In this document: piece after piece, positions 1 through 11,464 of the stretch | How the letters are laid out: every line of letters begins with the position of its first letter | Position numbering within the stretch: position 1 is the stretch's first letter | NCBI GenBank assembly: GCA_036850595.1 | Contig: CM072162.1 | Span: forward strand, 21,332,758 to 21,396,757 | Source: Rhyacichthys aspro | Taxonomy: Eukaryota; Chordata; Actinopteri; Gobiiformes; Rhyacichthyidae | Direction: 5' to 3' | Length of the DNA stretch: 64,000 nucleotides | The notes under the pieces: generated by a model | What the model saw: the letters and a program-made list of their open reading frames with translations, nothing else | What the model was told of the DNA's origin: nothing | Databases searched by the model: none | Translations under genes and position numbers: made by a program

Positions 1-351
1 TGAATTGATTTTATGAAGAAATGTTATTAATATGAAGGGTTAACAGACTTTCAGAACTTGCTATAGCAAATATGCCCAGCCCTGTCGATAAATGATGGCC
101 CTTGTAGCTTATTATTAAGGCAGGTAATAGCTAGAAGTTTGAAAAGACCCAGGACAAACAAATTAAACTTGAAATTAAGTAGAGTTAACTGTGTTTGTGC
201 ATTGTATTCAATTAGACAACTAATTTTAGAAACTGTTATCTGGCTAGAAATGGTTTCAGGCAAAAAATTATAAGGAAAAAACATTTTAGAGGCTTTGGGT
301 TCAACTTAGCCTCTAAAGTGTGTAATACAGAAGTGCGTTACCCTCACAGAC

Positions 352-3300
352 CTGTTCAAATGTCCCGATCAGCTCCTCCTTCCCCACGGCCAGGTTACGT
401 ACGGGCCGCACCATACGACACGGTGTAGTGAACAGAAACAGACCCGGATACAGACTGGCTTTGCCCGTTTTGGGAACCAGGACGACCTCGGTGCACGGAG
501 GGATCCTTTTCTCTTTCAACACCTGCAGAAACAGACAGATTAGATCTCTGAGTGTGGTACGTGGTAATTCCACATAAAGAAGCTGTACTGTCACACCTTG
601 AATCTGCGCAGTGAGTCCACCACATTCGGAGCTAGTTCAGCCTCTACCCATCCCACTACTGCCCCGTCCAGGACCACAGGGTAACAGTCTGAAAAAGGAT
701 GGCCAGGACACCCATCCACTGGAGTCACACCTGAGAAAACAGACAGAAAAGCACTGTGAAAACCACTATATGAAAGTCCTACACTATTATATCACCGATC
801 CTACAGAGATAGAGCAGGGACAACTATTTTAGTAACTGAAGAAAGTAGTCAAAAACGTAAACAAACTTAAGCTAAATGTATGTTATGAGTCAGTGACATG
901 AGTTTATTTATATATTGAGTTTAGTTTGTGGCATTTGTGAGACAATAAAGCTAAAAATGTGCATTGCTGTTAATGTAACCAGCCTCATTAGTTAAGTTTA
1001 GGTAGAATATAAACTGAATCTCACCCAGAGAGCAGAGCAGAGCGGGCAGAGTGGTAGTGGGGTAACTCTGAGCCACGATCTCACAGCTGGCCGTCATGTG
1101 GTTCATGAGGCCGCAGGGCTCTCCGTCCGGAGTGTGGACCGGACACAGAAAGCCCCAGGACTCGGGCAGCAGCTTACGAACCGAAGTGGTCCTCATTTTG
1201 GCGAAGGCTGCTCCTCTGTGGACGCAGCGGAAGTGGGACAGGTAACGGATGAAGTTCAGCTTGTCTGCTACAACACACAGGCCGGTGTTTTGGAGCATGC
1301 CCAGACCTGAAATAAAACAATTTAGATTATTAACCCATTATCAAGGCCTTTTCCCAGATCAGTTGTGATATAAAAAGTAATTAATTATGATAGGTTAAAT
1401 AATAAATAAACTGGTCGTAGGTTTATAAGTTTGAACCTTACACTGTACTTAACATAATGCACCTTAACACTTTCTGCTTCACACTTCACATTTAATGGAC
1501 ATTTTAGAAAGAAAATTTCGTGCAATGACAATAAAGACTATCATCTGACATGTTTCTACACATTCAGATGCCTATTTCTAACTATTTCTCTTCACAAAAC
1601 TTCACAGACTATGACAAATCAAACCTGAAAACACCTAATAATATTGTCCAAATACACCATTAAATTTGAACTGTAATAAAAAACATGACGTTGATATTTC
1701 CCATACCTGTCTTAGACACCAGATTGCCGGTGGCCAGCAGGTATTCGAAGGCTTTGGTGAGATCGGTGCCCATACTGAAGATCTTCATCATCTTCTCACT
1801 GGTCCAGTCTCCGCTCAGTTTGTGACCTCTTTTATCAAGAGCCAGCTTCACAGACACCAGCCACGCCGTCAGTCTTTCCTGTTGGATTAGACGAATATAC
1901 AGTTATTAACCATACTCTTATACACAATTTTATACTATGTTATTTTTAAGTAAATTAAGTAAGTAAATTGAGCAGGGACACGTAGATTCTTTTTCCAAAA
2001 AAAACAATTGAATTTAAAGATTTGAATGATGGGTGGATTTGTATGTAATGCCGATATTTCAGTCCAGCTTGAAGGTTTTGCCCTTTTCTTGACCATTTCT
2101 TAAGTACCTTTTGTATGTTTCTAAACATAAACTGACCTTCATAAACATGAGGTACAGCTGACCAGGAGTGAGCACTTCCTGACACATGATGCTGTCAGGG
2201 TTTTCCTCCATACACTCCTGTTTGGCGTAAGTATAGAGTTTTCTGGTCATGAGACACAGCAGGTAAAACTTCTCCACATCAGACTTGAGGTGGATACAGA
2301 TGCACTCGCTGATGAAAACAAGTGAGAGCTCGGTCAGTGACATTTTAACGGTGGAAGTTCCTCAAACAGGTGAGAAAAAGCCTTACTTCAGGAGGTATTC
2401 GGCGCACTGTTCGTCGGTGTACCACTCTGGGAGGTTCATTTTGACTCTGAAGCGCTCGCCCAGATAGTTGAGTACTTTGCTGCGGGTGGTGCAGCCCTCC
2501 TCCATCACGATACGCAGCATCTCAGACACACAGCTTTTATAAAACGAGTTATCCTCATGGCCTTTAATCAGCTCCTGGAAAATCTGGTAGTCTGAGAAAC
2601 CCACCAAGGCCTGGGGGACAGATGAAATTTAAATTTGAAATCTACTTGAAATTTGATTAAGGCATTATGTTTTAATCCATTGTTAAAACGAAGCACGTGG
2701 TGTTTTTGCAAATATAAAAAAGTCCAAACAAACATTATTCATATTTATCAGGTTAATGCCACATGACGTAACCTGGGCATTATAGAGGCAATATAACTTG
2801 GTGTTTGTTACTGTCTTTAGCATCTGCAGAGTCACCACAGCCATTGCTAGTAGGAATACAATGACTAAGAAATGAATTTTTGTTTTATTCAGCCCTAGTA
2901 ACACCTTAATATGTCCTGTTTTTAAATGCCTACCTTGAGTGCAAAGCCTATCGGGAGGAAGAAGAGCTCTTTCTGGTAAATAAAGTTGAGCATCACAGTC
3001 CCATTCTCCAGATAATGGAGGTTCATGTTGATGGCTGTGTGCTCCTCTCTCACACAGCGCATAGAAATACCTTAGAGAACAAGAACAAAAATCAGAAATC
3101 CATCTTAAACCAGCCCTTTTTACATGATACTGTTGTCAGAACTTACCGTACTGAGTGTAGCCCTGACCCCTGCTCTTCCACTTGGGCCTGGACATGGCGA
3201 TGGGATAGTTCCTCCTCGGCATGATTAACATACGGATGACTTTCTCGATGCCATTCACAATGAAATAACCTCCCATTTCCTGTTTCAGAATAAAAAAAAG

Positions 3301-5055
3301 AGACATTTAAACAAAACTTATATGGGCTCCCAGACTTTAATGGTATTTAATTTACTCTATAACTAATGGCTGAAGTCTGTGTCTCACCTCTGCTTCTTCA
3401 TGGTGCTCCACGAGCTCTTTGGGCGACATGCCGTGTAGATTACACATTTTAGACTTGACCATGATGGGAATGTAACCCAAAGACTGTTTGATGATGCCTT
3501 TGGGGATGCCATTGATCGACCAAGTCACATCGGCCTGAGATAAAACATGTTATCATGAAGGGCCGTAAAATTAGGTCTATATTCAGAGCCAAAAACAAAG
3601 CTTTATGGTAAATTAGCCTCTTACCACCAGTTTCCCTTTGTAAGAGCATCGCCTGCCTCTGCACTCGGCTGGAAACACTCTCATCTCTTTACAGACGCTC
3701 CCTTTGGAAACCACAGGGTTGTAGATGGCAGCCTCAGCAAACGTCAGACTGATCCTGTCATTTTTGAAGGTGAACTCTAAAGGAGGGATGGCCTGAAAGA
3801 CACAAAGTTCAGGATGGTTAACAAACTTGGAAAACAGACATAGATATAGAAAATATACTAATACTTCAATTAAAAAGGATAATTAATGGCTTAATGAATA
3901 GTTGTAACACTCCTTTAGTTCATATATTTGGTGCCAACATATAAAGCCTCTAATACAAAAGACGTTAATTATACAGAAATTGAATGTAAGCTATTCACTT
4001 AGCTTTGCATTTCAAAAATTCAGACAGGCATCAGTGGTACAAAAAGACTGAGTTGTTCCTGAATGCATTCACTGTCAGAAATGTGAAAGAACTGGGACTA
4101 GTAGTAGATTTAAAAATACATGGCTAACAATCCTATGGCTCGAGTTCACTGGTTTTAGCGACTGATGCTACGCCACTTATTGTTTCATTAAAAATGGCAC
4201 AACTGATAGTGGTGAACTAAATCTGTGTCTGCAATACTAGACTTGAATGGCTTGTATTAATGACAATGAGACATAACCCATTCATTTTCATAATAAAGAT
4301 ATTAATATCAGCATAACAGCTCATTAAGGACACTTCAAAGATAATTTTCTTGTGCAGCACAAACTTGGACAGTTGTTTGCTGCTCAAGTTAAAATGCTTT
4401 GATTAAGAATGAGTTAAAACTATGCCATATTTTCATTGCATATTACTTTATCGTTTAAGACAGAAGCTCATCTCAAGAGATTTATAGCCATATGTCTACT
4501 TATGTTTTATGCCTGTGACTGCAAAACTTACATAAGGGAACACAAATGCATTAACACCAATTGTTGTAAAAGAAAGTGTATGTAAAAAACTGTCTTCAAA
4601 ACTTGCTTCACAGACTCTTACATAGACTGACATTGAAATTAAATGTCCTGTATCACTATGATGGTAAAGCCTGCGATATTTCTATTGGATTTTACAAATT
4701 AAAAGGCAAAACTTCAGAGAGTCAGTCCTGATAATATATAATTTGACCTTATGAGATGTGTGGTATAAAGGTGTACACTATGTCATGACACTCTTAGCTG
4801 TACTATAAATGAAAACCTCCTGTCTGTGTTTAAGTAGTAAATGTTTTCTTGAGAGATCCTTGACACAGTGGTCCTGACCTGTACAACCCGGTTGAGCCCC
4901 TCTGTCACAGCCTGGTCAAAAGACTCGATGTGGGCTTTAGTCAGGTCCTGGACCGCCTGGTGCTGGGTCTCCTTTAAAACCCCGAACCCGCCCTGAGTCA
5001 GGTTCTTCAGGCTCGGGGCCGTGGGTAGATTTGTCCACTTTGAAGAGCAGTCCAT
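352..5055 (-). CDS. polr1b: RNA polymerase I second-largest subunit (RPA135/RPA2), 5' part
   Basis: This subunit forms half of the catalytic cleft of RNA polymerase I, which makes pre-rRNA in the nucleolus. The visible coding exons, in transcript order, are 5055-4879, 3792-3625, 3534-3388, 3279-3147, 3070-2934, 2610-2387, 2308-2137, 1878-1707, 1306-1025, 730-597 and 522-352. All have AG/GT borders, and together they give exactly 639 codons without a frame break. The start MDCSSKWTNLPTAPSLKNLT aligns with the mammalian N-terminus. The family hallmark PVHTPDGEPCGL is at about residues 499-510, preceded by FRCVHRGAAFAKMR. Mammalian POLR1B has about 1135 residues, so the C-terminal half (hybrid-binding and clamp regions) lies left of the window. 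Positions 1-351 are intron. Intron 1 (3793-4878) is the longest and shows no other feature. Bacterial RpoB and Pol II/III RPB2-like subunits are the only alternatives, and the sequence fits Pol I much better. Confidence 0.97.
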
Positions 5056-5376
5056 GCTTCTGCTCCCAGGACTACAGATGCATGCTTGTTTACCACATGT
5101 GGACGGCGACACCGGAAGTACTTCATAATACAGGAAGTTGGTAAAGAGATGTGGATTGTTTACTGCCACCTGCTGACTCAGATGTCTACTGCACTTCAGC
5201 GTTTAACAATAAATTCTTTTTATCCAGTCTTCGTAACAAGAATTTATTTATTTATTATTGTTTGTTTGTTTGTTTTTTGTATATATAAAATACAATTGCC
5301 ACACACCTTTTACCATTAGTGGAGCTGAAGTCCACTTTTTAGCAGCCACTGAGACAGCTTTTGATTGTCTTTGTGA
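5056..5376 (-). promoter_or_regulatory. polr1b promoter interval with ETS site
   Basis: The polr1b start codon lies only 504 bp from the rsph4a stop codon on the same strand, so the polr1b promoter has to fit here. A CCGGAAGT ETS-family site at 5112-5119 lies about 60 bp upstream of the ATG, which is typical of TATA-less housekeeping promoters. The left limit is the polr1b ATG. The right limit is set by the likely rsph4a polyadenylation signals at 5377-5386. The exact transcription start is not visible. Confidence 0.45.
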
Positions 5377-5386
5377 TTTATTTATT
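5377..5386 (-). terminator. rsph4a polyadenylation signals (two overlapping AATAAA)
   Basis: On the minus strand this reads AATAAATAAA, two overlapping canonical hexamers about 175 nt downstream of the rsph4a stop. Cleavage would be expected near 5350-5365. AT-rich sequence yields such hexamers by chance, so this is an inference from position. Confidence 0.45.
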
Positions 5387-5559
5387 TTAAACAAGAAATG
5401 TAAAAAAAATTAAAAACATCACAACAAAACTAGACGATTATTACTGCTTAAAGTAAACCCAGCGTTGACTGTATTAAACCATGTGGCTTGGCTTTAGTCG
5501 TTTACTGACCAATGACACAAAAGTAAACCCATAGATATTTAACCCAAGTGCATTTCTCC

Positions 5560-8500
5560 TCAGTCGTCCTCCTCCTCTTCCTCCGTCTCCTCCAGCTCCT
5601 CTTTCGCTGCCTCTTTTTCCTCCAAAGCGTCTTTCAGAGCCTGCTCTTCCTCCACCGTCGGGTCCAGGGCCTCGGTGATCTCCGGGCCGCTCGGATACTC
5701 TTTCTGTGGCGGAGGAGGGACGGGTGGGCTGTACCCTTCACCAGTGTACTTCAGACCCCAGCCGATGTAGATGTTCTCAAACTTCCTGAATCAAGATACA
5801 GCACAAGAATTCACCTTACTGTCCAGATAATAACAGCAAAAATATGTAACTTATCAGTGTGACCAGGTCAAAACATGGGTAACTGTAAAATGTATTCACG
5901 TAAATCCCAAATTTAAGCAATCTGTCGAAATAAAGAACACGGTGTATTTGTGTGCTCTAAATTTCTTGGCATCAGTAAAGTTCATTTCTTTACTTACTTT
6001 CCGGTGGCATAAGCGTATGCCCCGGGCCAAAGGTTGGAGCGGACGTAGGCCACAGCGTGTTCAGGAGTGAGGCTGGAGGATGTCTTCAGAGTCCAGGGAG
6101 GAGTGTTGAACAGTTCTGAGAGACACAAATTAATACAACAATTCCATTCAGTCACTCTTCACCTTGATTTTAAGGATCATTTAGGATGGTTTACAAAAGC
6201 ACATGACAAGCAATACACCATAGTGAGTTTATATAATTTTTGAAATAATTCAGAATGACAAAAGCCCCTTTTATGTTTTTCACCATTATATTGGTGCAAC
6301 AAATTCTCCCTGAGCCTCGTGCCTCATTCTTGCTTCATTAGTGACACAGCAAATCGACAAGCCCATCTAAGAGCAATAAAACTAAGATAACTGGAAAAAA
6401 TAAACATACACATGGAGAATTGAACACATGGTACTCTTGTTTTTCAGCATTACTTTGCTTATTTTTTTGTATTTCACATTTTAGAATGAGGTGAAAGACA
6501 TGCAACAAATAGCGAGCATAAAAAGGGCCTGATTTAAGTGGTTAAATAAAATGAATGATGTGCCCATATCTGCACTTTTACCTGCATCCTGGGAGAGGGG
6601 TGTGAGCAGTGGGGGACCCAGTTCTGGTTCATCTTCATCAGGCTCGTCCTCCTTCTCCTCACCTTCTCCCTCTTCATTAAACTCCTCTGTTTTCAAAGTG
6701 AGGTTCACCCACGTACAGCGACCCTACAGTTTGGCATTAACACTTATAATAAACTCAACTATCAGCTGTAAGTGACGGATGCTGTTCGATTCCCCACCTG
6801 CTGCAGGATGTGCTGCGTGTGGTGCACCCAGGTCGACAAAGACTCGGCCAGTTTCAAAGCCGGGAGACCCTCAAAGTCCGGATTGACCTCGTAGCTGTCC
6901 TGTGGAACCTCCTCTTCCTCGTTGCCTTCCTCTTCTTTAAACTGGAAGAACCCTTGAGGGCTGACCTGCGTGCCGCCGGAGATTCGGGCGATCTGTGCCC
7001 TCAGATAGTTGCCCTCGTTCCCGGGGAAAGGAGGGTAGCTCATGACAGGGGCGTTGAGCCTCCCCGTGAAGAATCTACGAATCTGGCGAGCGATAGTAAT
7101 CTGTGCAGGGCTCACTGCAGGAAGCTTTGTCCAAGGAAAACCTGGCTCTTTGCAGACATAGTAGATATATTTGTTTGTTCCTGTTCCCGGGGCCTCCATC
7201 GGTACGACAGGAGGAGGTTTATAGGTCGACTGAGGAAGAAGATCTGTCTGAAAACACATAATGGAGAAAGATTCTAATATCCTGGCATCTAAACTTCTAA
7301 AGGCCAAGTGAATTGTGACCCAACTGATCTGGTTTAGCATTTCTTAGTCATTTTCTTTGATCTTTCTATGGTGTTTTACTTCATTTAATCCCCATTTTAT
7401 GCAGTTATATTAATTATTGTCATGATTTTGTTCCCTTTTGATGATGCATATAGTAATTGTCATGTTCTTGCTCCTGACTTTCTAAAAGCAGCTTTCTTTT
7501 TCATTGAATGCCTATGGACTACCTCAAACTTTATCTTAAATTTAGAAACAATAGAATTTTTTTGGTGACCCAAATATAAATCTTTGGCTTCTCACATTTT
7601 TTTCCCAACCCAGTGTTTGAAAATTGGTTTATGTTCAGAGCTAATAGTGCTTCCTTACATTGCATTATTTCTCCATAAGATGCTAAAATCCTGAAATATA
7701 AACTGTAAGTGCTGCTCAGAGCCTCGAGACAGTGATTTCAAAGAGAGAAAAAGGGACCCAAATGTGGATATTTAATGCAGGATCAAGCGGATTATTCTGC
7801 AATGTGACTATTTGATGCAGCCTCCTGAAGTGATTCACTCTCAGAAAACCCAATGGTATAAGATTACAGGCCAGGCTTTGATTGAGTGGAAATAAATATG
7901 CAATGAAATGTGCCCAACAAACGTCTAAGGATTAAACCATTCACACTTTAGCCTTAGACCTGGAAACAGACCAAGCTATTAGGAATACAGCCACGCTCCA
8001 TCCACTTTAACAGTTTATATAGACAGGGGTTGTGTTTGGTTCCAGTGTCTCACCTCATTGTCCTCCTTGTCCTCATTCTCCAGTTGATCCGTTAATGCCT
8101 CTTCTGTGTTTTGCTCTTCCTCCTCCTCTCCCTCTCTGTATTCAGCCTCAGCGATGATATAGTTACTCTCTGTTCCTAAAATCTTGCCCCAGAATCGGCA
8201 GCGCGGCAGGCCATGAGTTTCGACCAGCTGCTTTAGCGCCAGGAAGATTCTCTGCATCTCTTCTCGGCCCAGGCCCACTCCGATCTGCTCCAGGTAGAAG
8301 CCCACCTCACTCAGATTCGGGAGTGCAGGTTCCACCTTAAACAACAAGGCATTACAGCTTAGTGTAAGAGAAGTTATAATACATAATAGTGATGGTAACC
8401 GAGAGTTAAAGTGTAAAAGGAAAGTGAAAACTAAAGACATATTTAATTTTTACAACAGTTTTGGATTTGTGTTAATCAAAGCTAACCTTCTTGGAGTCAT

Positions 8501-10173
8501 ATATTTTTCTACGGTCTACGTCAGGCCTAAAGTATGGGCCACAGGACAAAGTGTGCCCACCTTAATATTTGATTTGGCACACCAACACTTTACTTTTTAA
8601 GTTTTTACTGGTATTTATATTGTTTGATAGTTTCAAACTAAAGCGAACTTCAAATACCGAGTATTACATTTGGACAAGCTGGTGGAGTCTCTTAATAAAT
8701 AAATGCTGCTTTATTCTTTTCCAAGTGAGCTACTGAGGCGTCATATTTGGCATTTTAAAGATTTAATCCATTCAAAAGATAGGTTTGTAGTCCACTATTA
8801 AAATCTGCATTTGGCCTCCTATTAGTAAAACCTTTTACAGCTCTTATCTGTGCACAAAACCCATCAGAGGAAATAGCTGCGGAAATCTGAACTGATGAGG
8901 CTTTTTACATAAGAGGCAATATGATCAGAACACTAATATCAGATTAGGAATGTCACTGTAATCTTCAGCTGCTTATGACTGCTGCCGGAAACCCATTTAT
9001 CTCCACTAATAATGCATTACACCCTGTGCTGTATGTGTTGTCCATACCAGCTCCTCCTCTTGGTCAGGCTCTTCTGGTCGAGAGAAAAGCAGCCGCTGTT
9101 GTTCTGCGAGCAGCACGGCCGGGTTGACCTCCGTCTGGTCTCTGACCGTGCTCTGCTTATCCTCAAATAAAGCCTTCTTCACGTCTCGGCTGATGTCCTC
9201 AATCACGTCCACCGCGTTGTGTGGTCGCTCGTCCATGATCTTTAACAGAACCTGAGTCAGATGATCGTACCTGGAGCAGAACATCAACACAAGGGTCAGA
9301 GCTGCCACAACAAAAGCATTTTACCTTTACAAATGAAAGGTTAATGTATTTCTTTTGTACATTTCAGACATAAGGCAACTGTGTAAACAAAAACACACAG
9401 ATTTAAAATGAGGCGTCAAATAGATTAGCACAAGAACAACCTGTAGTTTAGATGAATATATTAAAAAAGAATAAAAATGCATGGCTCTGTATACCCTAAG
9501 ACCCTAAACCGACTACAGAAGTGGATTAATATGATTAATGGGGTTTGGAGTTGCACAAACTGACATATATAAAAACCAATGACAGTTTCTTTATGAGTCT
9601 GGGGAGACAGGAGCCGAACTGTTGCTCTGTATGAAAAACATGAATATGTGGCAAAGATTCTTTTGAATGTACTTTATCCTCATCAATTTCAATTGAAATA
9701 CTTTTGCATTATGGGTACATTTTATACAGTGTGTGCACGGTTTCTTTTAGGTGTATTTAGGGTTCCACACAGTTAAGCTGAAAGCGTCAAATCTCCATGG
9801 CAACGTATGAGTTCTGGCTTTTACTTTTGTGGATCTTTAGAAAATCCAGTTTTACCAGTAAACCAGCCGAAGTAACCTGAAGTTGACGATAATAATGATA
9901 AAAGACACAAACAAAACAAACAATGACAATTAAAATAAAAAGTAAAGTATACTAAATAAAACAAAATATGGCGCAAGGTTGCTGGCCTAAATTCAAACCA
10001 TTAATCGTAGATTAGCTTGTGGCTAATGGCTAATTTAGTGGTTAACCGTCGGTTAGTTTTGTGACTCACAGGTTGAGGTTGGTTTTTGTGCTGCTCTTCA
10101 ACATAAAAGTCTTCAGAGAAGCAGCTGCCGCTTTTCTCTGAGGATTGTCCTGCTCTTTCTCAACCGCAGCCAT
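5560..10173 (-). CDS. rsph4a: Radial spoke head protein 4 homolog A
   Basis: This is a component of the radial spoke head of 9+2 motile cilia, where it passes central-pair signals to the dynein arms. Coding exons in transcript order are 10173-10070, 9270-9048, 8335-8054, 7247-6798, 6723-6582, 6115-5998 and 5785-5560, all with AG/GT borders. They sum to 1545 nt, a 514-residue protein plus stop, with no frame break. Family features are EVGFYLEQIGVGLGREE (about 119-135), CRFWGKILGTESNYIIAEAE starting at about 155, and a long conserved exon (residues about 204-353) with GNEGNYLRAQIARISGGTQV. The C-terminus keeps WPGAYAYATGKKFENIYIGWG and ends in an acidic tail. Human RSPH4A is longer (about 716 aa), mainly in a variable N-terminal region, so this is a short fish-type form. 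RSPH6A is the close paralogue; a single fish gene may stand for both. Introns 7248-8053, 8336-9047 and 9271-10069 hold nothing recognisable. Confidence 0.95.
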
Positions 10174-10289
10174 TATTTCCTTCAGCAAAAGCCTCCACTG
10201 TTAAATAAATATTGTGTTTTATATCTGTTTAATATGTTTCTGCGGGCCCATCTGAAAACACAGCACGAGCGGGTTTCCAAACTCCAGGG

Positions 10290-10303
10290 GTTGCTATAGT
10301 AAC
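10290..10303. promoter_or_regulatory. RFX X-box upstream of rsph4a
   Basis: GTTGCTATAGTAAC matches the RFX consensus RYYVYY-N2-RRNRAC at every position and is a near-palindrome. It lies 117-130 bp upstream of the rsph4a ATG, the usual position for X-boxes in cilia genes controlled by RFX2/RFX3 with FOXJ1. A forkhead-like TGTTTA is nearby at 10226-10231, but that is a weak motif. Confidence 0.7.
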
Positions 10304-10859
10304 GACTGCAACAGGACGTTTGCGTGGTACGTGATGACGCAAGACGTAAGCGAAACTCAAACGTCTGTTACTTGAATGAAAACCCACGGCAACTGGGAAA
10401 ATATATTATGTAATTCTAATTGATAATTTGCTATAAATTTATTTTTAAATCTAATTTTCTTAGTATTTTTTATTGTTATATAATAATTGTTGTTTACTGA
10501 AGTTATTTAATAATGCTGTGTAAGGCTACGTTTACAGATTTCACAGATTTACAGATTAGTATGTGTATTTATGTCCTTTAATGAAGGCAGATTTCCATAA
10601 TGAGTTTTGCTGATATTGTGTTGGTCTGGTATTCAAAGACAAACAAACAAAAAAGAAAAAACAAACAAAAAAACACTATGCATGAAAAATAAATGTATTT
10701 GGATGTAAAAAAAAAAAAAAAAAGTGTGAAAAGTAATATCTTATCTAAATATATTTTTGTCTATTAGTCTCTTACTGTATTTATGAAACAAACTGTTACA
10801 CATATACATAAGTTTCTAATCTGGCTATATCATCTAAAATAGAAACATAACACAAACAG
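10304..10859. other. Intergenic, rsph4a upstream flank
   Basis: This AT-rich stretch lies between the rsph4a promoter and the probable end of the ttl 3' UTR. A homopolymer A run lies near 10708-10724, and an A/C-rich run at about 10638-10676. I see no gene. Confidence 0.5.
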
Positions 10860-10879
10860 AAACTGTTCATAATGTATTT

Positions 10880-10885
10880 TTTATT
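10880..10885 (-). terminator. Candidate distal ttl polyadenylation signal
   Basis: A minus-strand AATAAA hexamer at the far end of the repeat-poor stretch following the ttl stop. Support is positional only. Confidence 0.3.
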
Positions 10886-11382
10886 TCCATAATATTGTTT
10901 CTGACAAATGTTCATGCAAGATAACAAAACACAGCACATACATAGTTCTGGTTTGAGCTCACGATGGACGAATTGTATTTAATGCCTTGAATCCAAATGT
11001 GACGAGGAAGGACAGCAGGATCGATATCTTTGGTAGAGATGACGAAATCAAGAACATGAATATCAATACAGTCTAATGTGCAAATAAAGAGGAAATGACA
11101 TCAATGAATTGAAAAGAGGTCAGAATATGAAAACAAATAAAGGTGCTTTAAAATGCTGGAGGTCCATTGCTGTTTTGTCTTGTCACTATGCAATTCCCTC
11201 TAAGGCACCTTTCCCTTTGACGGAGAGACTTTTCCCTACGAATTTAATAGAATAATACTGATGGTTTGCTTTTGACGCTTTAAAATCGGGCAGTCGAATA
11301 CATCACAACACAATCCCTGCTGGAAAAAATCTACTTACAATAAGCCCTTAAACATTATCAAACCTAATGCAGGATCCAATAT

Positions 11383-11464
11383 AATAGGGCTGCACAATAT
11401 TTCAGAAAATTACCATTAACCATAGTCAGTGAATGTTTTTTCTTTCCTATTGTGCAGCTCTATT
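11383..11464. mobile_element. 82-bp hairpin MITE-like element
   Basis: The 17-bp ends 11383-11399 and 11448-11464 are inverted copies matching at 16 of 17 positions (AATAGGGCTGCACAATA against AATAGAGCTGCACAATA). They enclose 48 bp. The GGGCTGCACAAT end resembles common fish MITE ends. No clear target-site duplication was found. In a transcript it would fold into a stem-loop. Confidence 0.55.

Noticed and set aside
1098..1310. Plus-strand open frame opposite a polr1b exon
   Set aside because: Antisense shadow of the conserved PVHTPDGEPCGL exon of polr1b.
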